Below, in pieces: positions 30,413 through 41,800 of a stretch of DNA of 64,000 nt (its first letter is position 1; each line of letters opens with the position of its first letter). The position numbers and the translations under genes are program-made. The DNA is from Coprinus comatus (Eukaryota; Basidiomycota; Agaricomycetes; Agaricales; Agaricaceae): contig JAWPGT010000074.1 of assembly GCA_034638255.1 (NCBI GenBank), positions 1 through 64,000 of the forward strand, given 5' to 3'. Below the pieces are notes generated by a model. It saw nothing but the letters and a program-made list of their open reading frames with translations. It was not told where the DNA came from and ran no database searches.

Positions 30413-30984
30413 GAACCAATACTTGGTGATCAAGGGAAGTCGGTTGGACGATTCACGAAAGAGGAGAATAGAATTATGTCGTTGTATGCTCTTCAAAGTC
30501 CGGCCTTGACACACCAAGCTTGGAATAAAAACGAATTCGAGTTAATACGATATATTCAACGAAGTGTGAAACGTTCAGATGGACTCGGCGTCGGATAAGC
30601 CGTTTCCGAACATAAGTAGAAGTCCAGGGTCCAAGTTGTCCGTCCGACTCGCGAAATAAATCAGCCTATTAGCAAAAGATGCATCGAACTATCCTCCCAC
30701 GAAAGATAACTGGGACCAATGGACATGTTGGTTAAAATTAATGGACGATGTTAAGGAGGCATTGGTATTGATAACATCACCATGTTTATGGAATAATCAT
30801 CATCGAGTAACAAAAGATCACGATCGAGATATAAAGGGAAAGAAGATGGTATTGGTTGGATGATAATGGACCTTTGTTTAGTTCAGAGACGGAGGCGCAA
30901 TGGGTGTTAAATCGGCTATGTAGACTTCTAGAAGAGGTTGAATGCGCGAGAGAGGTTGATGGAGAAGATCTTGTAGATGAATAA
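29630..30984 (+). pseudogene. TOK1: TOK-type outward-rectifier potassium channel pseudogene
   Basis: Pieces of a fungal TOK potassium channel lie in order but in shifted frames: TWRITIPENQRVPDPPW (exon ending at a GTGAGT), LVVYGTILRNH, then PLTIGFW in another frame, GLTHGMLLKHSNYAPSQAFY with SAIGAVVYFIISTLLL (transmembrane), IPQRSLILQNILF, an in-frame TAA (30122-30124), GAGVFGVIEGWNFGLYW and the pore TLLTIGIGSGF. The second half is decayed (DNWDQWTCWLKLMDD) and ends in an acidic tail (ETEAQWVLNRLCRLLEEV) at TAA 30982-30984. A functional channel lets K+ leave across the plasma membrane; here frameshifts, a stop and a GA repeat in the coding region rule that out. The first pore has GSG where the family usually has GSD. 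Confidence 0.85.
30374..30409. repeat. (GA)n microsatellite
   Basis: An uninterrupted GA run of about 36 bases within the TOK relic, just after the segment coding VERF. Confidence 0.95.
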
Positions 30985-31661
30985 ATAACCGGTTTCAGTA
31001 CATGTGTATGTATATCGCCGTTACAAAAGTAAACCAATGGGAGAAAATAGGCAAAGTGGGTATCAAAAAAACAACAAAAACAACAAGAATGTCGTTGACC
31101 AAGAATGGACGGATAAAGGGGATCAAAGAGATTAAGAAAAAAAAGAAAAAAAGGGTTCGTAGACGGAGATATCTCGGGGGTATCATGAAAGAGTGGGATG
31201 AAATATCACAAGCTGTGAATGAGAAAGGCTATTAAAAGAATAGAGTACCAAGCGATAGATGAATGAGTTTTTTTTGGATTTTGTACATTGTTGAGTGTGA
31301 GCCATGTGGAGTAAGAGGATAAGAGGAGTTTGGTTCCTAGTGACGTCATATTCACCTGATATGACTCTGGATAGAATTTTTCTATGATGGGAAGATCGGA
31401 GAAACGGGGTGAAAAAAGAGGGAGAAATGGGGTGGAGGTAGGATAAAAGAAGACGGGAGCTTAAAAGTTAAGGGGTAGAACGTCTATTGCGCGCCCGAAA
31501 AAAAATCGAATCACAGGTGTTGCATTGGTGTGGGAACAGATGAAGGTTGGGCATTGAGGAAGAGTATGAGTAATATGTTGATCTTCGGCATTGTGGAGTC
31601 CGGGAAATGAGGGAAATACAGGGCCGCCGCTCGCCAATATTGGGGCGATTTAATACCATAT
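30985..31661. other. Intergenic region between TOK relic and phosphatase
   Basis: Contains an A/G-rich stretch (31060-31170) but no recognisable gene. Short frames here have no domain and lie antisense or out of frame. Confidence 0.5.
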
Positions 31662-32263
31662 TCATGAAGTAAATCGGCGGGAGATAGGTGGGCGACGAGT
31701 GAAAGACTCCCATTCTTGGAGTGCGTGTACGAAAGCAGAGTTCGGCTTGATGCAGGCGCGTTTGTTCTTGAGATACAAATAGGCATTTTCATAGGTCATT
31801 CCGCGGTTGCGGATGAGATATGCAATCACGATTGCGGCGCTGCGCGAGACACCCTAAATATTTTTGTCAGTTAACCGATTTCTCCGACTGAAACAACAGG
31901 GAATCTTGCCTGCTGGCAATGCACCAAAACGTTCCTGCCAGACTTAAGTGCATTTTCAATGTAATTGCAAGCCGCCTCCAAGTGAGGGCGGAGGTCGACG
32001 GTGGTGGCATCATCAATGCCAATTTTATAGCAGCTGAATCCATCCTTTTCAGAGACAGGAAGCCACGGTACGTCGAGAACTTGAACTAGATGACTGATGC
32101 GGTGTTCTCGCAGCATGGTCGCCTCCTGTATGGCTGAGAAGGAGCCGATGTAGAGGGCTCCTGTAGGCAACCGACCGGGGTTGGAAGTGGAGGAGAGTAC
32201 TTCATGCATTGGGGTACACATGGCCTGCATGACTTCAGGAGGAAGGCTGTCGAAGCGGATCAT
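31662..32263 (-). CDS. Dual-specificity protein phosphatase, atypical DSP type
   Basis: Two exons, 31910-32263 and 31662-31853, give 181 residues from an ATG (32261-32263) to TGA (31662-31664). The fold signature is ALYIGSFSAIQE near the N-terminus, a likely general-acid Asp in GIDDATTVDL, and the Cys-phosphatase loop HCQQGVSRSA (Cys 116, Arg 122). The C-terminus continues IAYLIRNRGMTYENAYLYLK, as in DUSPs. It removes phosphate from Ser/Thr/Tyr of protein substrates, probably in cytosol or nucleus. The intron 31854-31909 falls inside the catalytic loop and starts with GC (CAG|GCAAGA) instead of GT. Using the only nearby GT would insert four residues and break the motif. Confidence 0.9.
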
Positions 32264-35200
32264 GTTGAGGATGAAGGAGTATTAGAGAAAAGTGGAGAGA
32301 ACGGTAAGATCCGGGTGTAGGGAGGGGGGAGGAATGACCTGCTGAATCGAGAGGGAGTGTCAGAATGCTTATATAGGTTTTCGCGAAGGAGTGGGGAAAA
32401 TTGGATAATCTCATTTTTGTGAGGTGATAGTTTGTAAACAAGAAAAAAGGCTTGATGTGACAGATTGAGTGGAACGGATTCAGATTTGCCACTTCTGTTA
32501 CGCGCAGGGTTTGGGCGCTTCTGCATTTTTCCCCGTCAATCCAGGGTGGTTTACAACCCTTTGGATAGGAATACAGCAGAATAGATTCGATCTTCCGGAA
32601 TAAGTAACCGTTATAATGACATGCAGGAACACACAAGGAACACAGGGCAAAGAAGACATGTCACCGGAATCGTGGAGTTGGGTCAGGTTGGGTCTGGGCT
32701 GGACCCTGATCTCCTCGCGTGGCGATGTAGATCGGGAACTCAGATTGGCAAATGAGGTCTCGAGCGATTCTTCGAAGACTATTTGTTATCAGACTACATA
32801 TCATTCTCTCAAGCATTGGTGATTCAAGAGGCATTCATCTCCGCACTGAGAATCCTAAGGTTGTCGGTTCCCTCAGCTGCGTAAATTAGGTTAAACAAGC
32901 TATTGACAATTCACTGTATATCATTACCACCTTGAATCATCATTTTAACCAGATGTATGGCAGGTGATGAAAGAACATTCCTGCCCATGGATATCCCATC
33001 AAAAACTGTTCCAAAGGAAAAAGAACATCCCAATGATCCCATCTTTGTTCATTATTTGGCTTGATAAACCCAAACTTCCAGCAGCCGCTTTAGGCTAGTT
33101 TGGCCAGCGGAATCTCCGGACGAATGATAGAATATCTGTCAGTTCAATGATTAACTTGAGTCACATGGGCGTACTAAGTAACAGAAAGAGAGAGAAAAAC
33201 TAGGTCAATCTTTTCAGGTACATTTTCTTCGTTCCAACTTTGCCTGACGTCAGGAGAGTTGCTGTAAGGTGACCTCATTGATCGTGCGGTAGTTATGGAT
33301 CCCTATGTTGAACGCAACTTGACAACGGGGTGATGACAAATATCCGAGGTCTCGATCACATCCGAAAACCTGACAGCCCCCCGAGAACACTGATCGACCG
33401 ATGTCAACTCGATCGTGAGTAAACGTTAAATCGGAAATACCACGACCGCAGTAAAGCTTCGAGGACGCATCGCTCATATTCCAAGACACGTATCGTTCAC
33501 ATGAATTCCTTGATGTACAAACATCAACAATGTCATTGGTCTTTAATAACCTAGAACTTTTTGGCTTTGGACGGGCGTGACGTATCATTCGAAATTGTAC
33601 TCACGGATGTGCACCTTTCACCTTATTTTTGTCAGATATACTCCCATTGAATTGGCATTTGCCATGGTTCATATGAGTATGGTGTTGATACCATGCCGAA
33701 TGCACACTGACGTGTGGCTTTTACTACCATTAAAGCCGATAGCAAGTACCTCCAGATGGCAAACGTCAAAGCCTCGAGTCGGAACATGAGAACAATCCGA
33801 CTTTTCCATCTGGTACTAAACGGCACCGCCAAATATATGAGCCCGTGCCCAAGCTTCATTTCCTCTTTAAACTATCTGGCAATATGCTTAATATTTTTGA
33901 CCCACGTAAAGATGAACAAAACGACTCCTAGCACCTGCTCTTACCGCTCTTTTTTGCGGCATGAAGCTGAATGATGCCCGCACGATAACATTTGATTGAC
34001 CCGGGCCTTGGCCTTTTTTTCTGATGCACTGAGGAACGGTGAACAGGGCTTTTATGTCGACTTGAAACGAGATGGGACCAAGAGCTCCACAGTCATGTCA
34101 GGTTGATGATATACACCACAGGTATAATACGAAAATTTCTTGACTGTTAACCAATCAAAATGTCCAATGTGGATGGATGCACGTTAACCGCAGGGCATCC
34201 ATTCAAATTGTTCGTTTCTAATGTTGTATATCGGTTGTACATAATCATCAAGGCACCCATTACATCTCCGCCCGTGATGCATTTGGAGTCATGGTGGACC
34301 AGCGCACGCCAGAAATGGGTTACAATCCCCAAGTCAATTTTATGGAATCCGAGAAACATGCCAACCCTACCAGAGCTTGAATAGGCCAAACTGAAGTTGA
34401 AACGTTGACATTCCTTGGCCTCGGTGGCCTGAGGCACCACGTGTAGACCCGGTACCTTAAATGCGCTGACGTCATATATCCATTGAAATACTCGAAGGTT
34501 AGTGTAAGTATTTAACCCTAAAATGTACTCAATTTTGACAGTGCTTTCACACAAAGTGGAGTAAAAAATCCCATCGGAGCGAAAAATAAGTGTTATCAAA
34601 ACACCCGAGATTAGTCATTTTGGGCTTCCTTTCCCTAAGGGTTGAACGTTGAACAATGTTCGGAGAAAACTGGGCGCATATAGTTCGTCTTGTTGAAGAG
34701 TACGCATGTGTAATAGTACCATACCAAGAGGCATCACCCAAGAGATAGCTATTCAAGGGATTATGGCATTATGCATATAATAGGGTAACTGCTCTTGGTT
34801 GGTTGGGATTGTGTTAATTTTAATAGGGTGACTAACCGAAATCCCCCATAAGGATCAGAAGCCAGGATGGTTTTAAATGTCCGCGCGGTGCAATCAGGGA
34901 TAGTGCTATCGCTTATAAGGACCACATTTGGGCCTAGAATCAACGGCATATGAGGATTCAAACATTCAGCTTTGCGCTCTTAAAATTATTAACATATCTG
35001 ATAATTACCAAGCGAAGGCGAATAACTTGTGGTACATACACCGGTTATATTTAAAATCATACTTTCGAGGCTTCTTTGCATCAAAAAAAATCATGTTGTT
35101 CTTCACTTCTCTCTGAGCTTCTTCACACCCGGAATGGCCAATTCTCACACCCTTAATTTCATATCAACATCAGTGTTTTCTGATAACCTTGTCAGTTCTT

Positions 35201-37021
35201 CTCACTATACGAAGCTGTGAGTGTCAGGAGCGGTCCCTTACAATCCCCGAGCTTCTGTTGGGTGGTCAGTCTGGACCTTCGAATAACAGTGATTCTAAGT
35301 TTGTGTGTGTGTGTGTGTGTGTTGGAGGGGTAAGTTACTCGGTGGATGGGGAGTAGAGCTTGTGGATCCAATCAGGATTCTTTAATGGAGAAAAAGCGAT
35401 AGGAACCTGTAAGTATCTTTCATTGTATTTTTACTTCACAATTCGGAGATGCCGTGACTCACTTCTAAGTATGTACAAACGAAATATAATGGGAACAAGT
35501 AATTCTCTTGTTTATTTACAAGAACTTGTATAGCTCCGAGGCTCCCATAGTCGTGAGGGAATAAACACAAAATCATCGGGGAACTATTGTACTAGTTCCA
35601 CTACATCGGATCCCGTGGCGGACCATGATTGAATGTCGAGTAGGGGTTATGTAAAATTGGGTGGAGGCGCCGATCCAGGTAAACCTGAGTATGACCAGAC
35701 ATATTAAAAGCTTTCTCTTCGGGCTAGTCTGCAAAAAAAAAAAAAAAAGAAGTTGGAATGGCGTGACAAGTTGACTTAAGCTGATCGTCGCTGTTCCGTG
35801 TACATGTAACATTAACCTCAGCGATATTACCGGAGACATTACTTCCTCTCATAATAGTAGTTCCTCATGATTACTCAAGATGGATTCATTAACAACTCGC
35901 GCGGGGCATCTGACACCAAGAATTTCATGTAAGCCACTAGTATGTACCTGGGGTGTGATAACCTGTTTGATTCCGGACTAATGAGTATTATACTATATCA
36001 TTCATGCCCGACAGATCAGCTCCACTGCCTAACGTCTAACCGTCTAGTCATGATCGATGTACATAGACAGATGCTTGATGCGGCCTCTTTATGAGAAATG
36101 GTGTGAATGGAATTCGGAATGGTGTACTCCGAGGTCCTTTCAAGTTTAGTTCAAAATTCTTGTGATTCGAAAAGACCATTTTCATTCTAGATCTCAATAT
36201 ATCCTCTATTATGAAGCAGATGTAGAAAATGCGGCATTAACGAAAGTAGCATAAACCATGAGAAATTGTTCACGAAGGGGTGAAGCTTCCGCCAAGAGCA
36301 ATTCAAATGTTGATGGCTAGATCATTGTCCATAGAAGTTCGATAGGAGCCACATTAATAATCTTGGACTCTTATCCAGCATTAACCGATTGGCTAGATAT
36401 TTAGTGTATCATTGTGTTCCAGGCCGTCCATTGTATTAGATTGTGAAGAACAATGCTTGGATTCACGATAAGTTTAGGACATAATCTGCAGTAGAAAGTT
36501 TTTTTTTTTTAGCAGTGGGACAGTCTGGTTATTTCCGCAACAAAGAAACCGCTGCTGACTATAACTACATTTCTCATCTCGAAAAAAAAAAAAAAACGAA
36601 ATGTTGGTATATTCAAAAAGGTGAACTGATTTCCGTCTTTTCTGTTTTACGCGGCATGCAGTAAGTGTATATGTGTGCTATTGTGCATGTGTATATGCAT
36701 GTTCAAGCGCTCGTCGTTTGTTCCTTCATTTGATTATCATATTTAAATATAGGTTGTGATGCCAATCGATTTATCGCCTATGAAATCAAAGTGATAGTGT
36801 GTATGTGCGAGGATGGATAATTTGGGAATAAAGGAATTGTCAAAATAGAAAAACTGACATCAATATCCACAGTCACAAGGAACTGTTTGCGGAATGTAAA
36901 ATTTATTTTATCGAGGACGCCACGACCAATCTTGACTAAAAATTAGTAACAATTATAACGTCCTATAAGCACTATAATCCATTTGTTTTCTTAGTATCTC
37001 TATTACGGAAGTGCTGATTTA
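32264..37021. other. 4.8-kb stretch without a supported gene
   Basis: Scattered frames of up to 150 codons (for example 34147-34599 minus, which begins at TTG) lack domains and splice support. A (TG)n run lies near 35303-35322 and poly-A runs near 35730-35747 and 36582-36596. It may contain an unannotated non-coding transcript or decayed genes; I cannot tell. Confidence 0.55.
35303..35322. repeat. (TG)n microsatellite
   Basis: About ten TG units in a row. Confidence 0.9.
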
Positions 37022-38229
37022 TTAAGGACAAAAAATAAGTGTAAAATCAGCTTTCTTCCCCGAATCACAGGTCCATAATGCTGTATCACTGGATTCATCA
37101 TATGCATAGGCATAAGCATCTTTGCATGTCCCCTCTACGTACTTGAATTAGAATATTATGTTATAAATCGCAATACTAATACGCACTGAAATAGTCATAA
37201 AATTGGACACCAGAAGGAGGACATGTTTCAGGTTTATCGTGACTTCCACTGCAACAGTTAGGCGAATCGGCTATGAAGAAAGATATGAGTGGGGGAACTC
37301 GAAACAAGCTGGAAGATGAGATACATACCAGCATTGCCATCAAGGTTGGCTGAACATGCGCTCTTACATCCCAGATTTTGACCTGAAGCTCCCGCAGGAC
37401 CAGCGATTTCAGGTGGACCTATGTACTTTGAGTCAGACGATAAACATTATGAAAATAGATGGCGTACAGTTAGGATTGAGGTCTATTGGACAGGATGCGG
37501 AATGACAATCGACGCTGGTGGTTATTTCCATCGGAAGATTGAATCCATCGACAAGAGACACGTCATAGAAGTCTCGGTTACCATCTCCTACAAGGGTCCA
37601 TTCTGCAAGTGTCACTGGAGGTACGCCCTTTGGTTATGAGAAATAGATAAGGAAGGCATATCAAAGAATACTTTGGAATCACTTACAGTGCCTGTGTGCG
37701 GATCACATACAAGACCTCCATTACATCCACCTGTAACACAAGAATTTGGACCGGGATTCTGGCTAAAATCGCATTCCACTCTTCCCTACGATTATATTAT
37801 CAATTTCATCGGCCAAGCTCCGTCAGGAAGAAACTCGTACCCAAATACGACCAGCTTTCCAGTCATCTGGGACGTTAAAACTGACTGATGTACCGCTGGC
37901 TGCTTCCCAACTACATATTATTGTCAACATGAGTAAAGTTATCTGCATACAGTGGTATTACATACCCTGTGGGATGATCCGGAATGGCTTGTGCAACGTT
38001 TAAGTCGGTGAACATCTGTAACGTTCTCGTAAGCTTCAAAGTTAGGAGACCAATTTCACATTCATCTTACAGCTGGCCTGATATATGTGGTAAGTTAGAC
38101 AATAAAATTACGGAATGGGGCCTCTTACCAGACTGTGAATGCGCAATTATTTTTAACTGTGAATGTACGCCCTAGGGCGAACCTGAAGGCATTGGCAACG
38201 ATAGCAATGTGGAGGAAGGGTATTTTCAT
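37022..38229 (-). CDS. Thaumatin-like secreted protein, 9 exons
   Basis: Exons 38129-38229, 38071-38077, 37966-38015, 37841-37910, 37687-37785, 37468-37627, 37329-37418, 37187-37270 and 37022-37134 join to 774 nt, 257 residues, ATG to TAA. The first roughly 20 residues are a signal peptide (MKIPFLHIAIVANAFRFALG), then RTFTVKNNCAFTVW starts the mature domain. All 16 cysteines typical of thaumatin-like proteins are present, with the hallmark runs GRVECDFSQNPGPNSC, GGCNGGLVC, SPNCCSGSHDKPETCP and YAYAYDESSDTALWTC. Members bind or hydrolyse beta-1,3-glucan and in mushrooms take part in wall remodelling or antifungal defence. Exon 2 is 7 nt. All phases are consistent and nothing looks damaged. Confidence 0.94.
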
Positions 38230-38840
38230 GACTAGTGAGTCAGGAGTGAGAGCAGATCAACTGCCCGAGGCTCTAGAGGAATTGACCAACTGCAGCCACC
38301 ACTTGAGGTAATTATTGCTTTCTTATATGTGAATTTGTCGTTAGGATTACTGATTCGCGAGTTTCAAAAATTTAAGGACATGTATCATGGAGACAGATTA
38401 TCCATTTATACATGGACGTACCGGATTCTTTGATGATGGAAGTGTGTTTTGTATCGAGAGAAGCTTGGTGATGAAACACAGAACATCCGAGTGGTTACCT
38501 TTAAATGATTGTATTTAATTATAAGGTGCAACATGCTGCGTTTTGTTCCTATAAATTATGAGTAAATTGCCTCTGATAATCGCATATGTAGAGTGTACGC
38601 CGAGGGGATGTTCATTATGCATAAGGATTTGGTCGCGACTCTCATCAAGCAGACACCCTGCCGTCAACACGAATGTGTGCTTACGTTAGTCGTATCACGT
38701 GCATCTGTAGGACGTCGGGAAATGGCATCAGGGACTCGTAAATGACTTTCACTGACCACGTCCATCTCATTTCATGACAATCTGAAGCGCGAAAGAGCCC
38801 TAAATGCACGATATGTCGACGGAATATGAGGAAATTGTAG
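38230..38840. other. Spacer between thaumatin-like gene and LAA1-like gene
   Basis: The two genes diverge here. It probably holds both promoters and the unresolved first exon(s) of the LAA1-like gene. A minus-strand frame across 38681-39025 is antisense to that gene's exons and is not believed. Confidence 0.5.
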
Positions 38841-41800
38841 AGGTCGGTCCGGATCTCGTTCGAACGATGCCGTATTAACCTCTGGCCAGACAGAGCTTTC
38901 TGGGGAGAATAAGGAAGTGTACATCTTCCAATGGCTATCCAACCTACACAATTTCTTGAAGGAAGCGCGACTTGTGCGTTAATGTGACTATATGCGCTAT
39001 AGTTCTTTGTTAATATCTTCGTCATAGAGTGACATCAAAACCAAACAAGCAGATATCGAGCAAACCCTGGTCAAAATCATCTCTGCGCCGGAACCATACC
39101 CAGGACCAGGTCGTGCGATACGTAATCTTGTTGGAAAATGTCTTGTCCAGCTTTATACGAGAGGAGAGACGCGTACCATGTTCGATACGCTACAAGCATT
39201 TATGAAGATCGCGGGCGACTTCAAGGCTGTGATAAGGATGGAATCAAAATGTGAGCGCATATAATTGCATAGTGACACTTTCCTTACAAGTTGTAGAGCT
39301 GCACTTGTGTGTGTGGGTGATATCATGGCTGTATTTGGCACTCAGGTATGTATTTTGACCAATCCGAACTTGGCATGTTTATCACGGAATCAAGGTCATG
39401 TCGTTTATGGCGGAAATTGCAACAGTCACCCTTAAAACCGCGAAATCGTCGAGTGTAAGTCTTTTTATACCCACCTGGAAAACACAAATTCATACTTAGT
39501 TAGCCTCCTTTGCTTCGCTACCATGCGCTAGTCACCCTTAAAAAATCAATTTCAACCGCCAAACGGGCTGTTTCTGAAGCATCGGCGAGAGACATTCACA
39601 AGCAAACAAAAAATTACTTGTCGGATAAATGTCTTCCTGTGCAGAGGGCCTCCGCAGAGGTATTGTATCCCTCCGACGATGGAGCGCATCCTACATATAA
39701 CGATATTGAAACTATCATAGGACTTTGCGTCAGAAACTTGGATAACGCAGATCAACTTACAAGGCACAGCCTCGCTCAATTGGTAGGCAAGCTACTTGCC
39801 TCCAGTCAAATTGAACGATCTGTCCCCGTCACCGAACCTGCACATAAACCCAAGAAAGATCAAGAAGGCATCGAGGATGAAGCGGTGGAGGTTCACGCCG
39901 CTGCTGAAGTGAAGAAGGCTCTTATGGAACCCAACGAAATGCTTCTCCTCATCTCTAATCAGTTCAACAAACTTCATCAGTCTCGCAAAGTCCGAGTTGG
40001 GATCTTCGACTTCTACGCAGCTGTGTTCACGCATCTGGGAGCGGGATGGGTAGAAACAAACTTTTCATTACTCGTTAATCACCTCATGAATGAGATCGTC
40101 AACATTCCCAGAAACTCTGCAACTCGTTATGAGACACTTTCGATCAAGAGATTAATTAGCATCCTGCTACGTGATCTGATTGGTGTTCGGATGTTAAGCG
40201 AACAAGGGCAAATCAGCGCAATTCAAGAGCTAGCTAATAATTATCTCAAGCGTTGGCCAGCCATGATGCCTGGACAAACCTCTCCAAGCTCTGTGGTACT
40301 GGTTATCGTCTTGAATGAGGTCGCCGGCCTCTTACAACAACTCGGAAATGCACCTCCCCCAGTTCAGGATGCCCTTACTGAACCTTTGGTTACATTGCTA
40401 TCTCATACGAGCCACTCCGTTCGCGTCGCAGCTTCTTGGGCGCTGCGCTGCTTCTGCTACTCTACCCCGCTACGCCTACCGAAAACTGTCTTGCTCTTGA
40501 TGGATAAATTACAACGTGATTTATCCATAATATTAACCCCATCATCTGCTCACGACGCGTCATTAAGAGCTTTAGGACATGCTTACGGTCTTGCCTCCCT
40601 GGTGTCCATCATACCGGAACGTCCTCTCTATGTTTCTTATGATGTCAGTGCGAAGGTGCTGGATATGGCCACCCAACTTCTTAAACGCGCAAGCGACCAT
40701 GACCTCAAGGTGGCTGGTATTGAAGTAGAAGTGGCGTGGTCACTTATTGCATCACTTATGTCTCTTGGTCCCAATTTCGTCCGACCCCATTTGCCGCAGT
40801 TGCTTGTCCTATGGCGGAATGCGTTACCCAAACCGACTAGCAAAGATTCAGCCAATAATAGTGGTCGATCAATTGCTGAATGGACTTTCTTATTGCACGT
40901 TCGAGAGAGTGCGCTTGGTGCTATCCTTTCTTTTTTGCAATACAACTCCTTTACCCTTGTTACGTTGGATGTTGCCCGCAGAATAGCTTCTGTTCTCAGC
41001 AACGCGCTCTCATTTGCGAATGGATTCATTAGCCAGAATGTCGAGGACCCTTCTGAAACGCAACTTCCTCCTGGTATCAAGAAATCGATGACCATCCGGG
41101 ATCGGGAGGCTCTTTTACGAAGGCGGGTACACCAGTGTTTTGCGGCGTTGGGATTTTCAAGCATAGCAGAATCGACACAAGCAGCACTGTTACAATCAAC
41201 CATTTCTTTGTTTGCAAGCCCTGATGGATATGCAGGATCCTCTGTACAAGCTGCCATTGCGTCGTCATCAGGAACATTTACAAATGTGTGGCAGAGTACA
41301 GATGGTTATGCTTATGGTGTGACGTCTAACGAAGTTGTTGATTTCGGAGGAATTGGAACGGATGCCGATGCCTTGCTTGGTAGAGAGGATTATTTGAATA
41401 GAGACACTGTGGAGGTGTCAATTGATACTTTGGTATGTAATATAGTAATGTTTTGGACTAAAGGCCTAACATCTTTCCTCAGTTGCGAAAACCAATACTG
41501 GGAGCCTCTGAGCATGATCCTCTTTCGTTATGCACAGCCAAGCTATCACTGAATGAATACCAATTACAAGAAGCTCCCCCACCAGCAACCTCTGTTGTTG
41601 ACACTGCTATCGAACTTTTTGCTCGACTTTTACCATTGCAAGATCTCGGTACCACAGTCAAGTTTATCAATCAACTCCTTGAATTTGCCAAGTCACCGAA
41701 GCTGGAGAAAAACATTGGGAGGAAATCCGCCGTCTTTATCAATACCACAGTAGCCCTAGTGTTAGCTCTTCGCTATGCTACTATTCATCATTTCCGCCAT

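Noticed and set aside
31060..31235. Lysine-rich 77-codon frame near 31002-31235
   Set aside because: It results from an A/G-rich low-complexity stretch rather than a conserved basic protein.
34147..34599. 150-codon minus-strand frame in the gene-poor stretch
   Set aside because: It starts at TTG, has no domain, no splice partners and unremarkable composition.
38681..39025. 114-codon minus-strand frame between the thaumatin-like and LAA1-like genes
   Set aside because: It overlaps two plus-strand exons with recognisable LAA1-like sequence and has no ATG context or domain.
40637..41257. 206-codon minus-strand frame
   Set aside because: Antisense to the conserved LAA1-like HEAT protein; a mirror of its codon bias.
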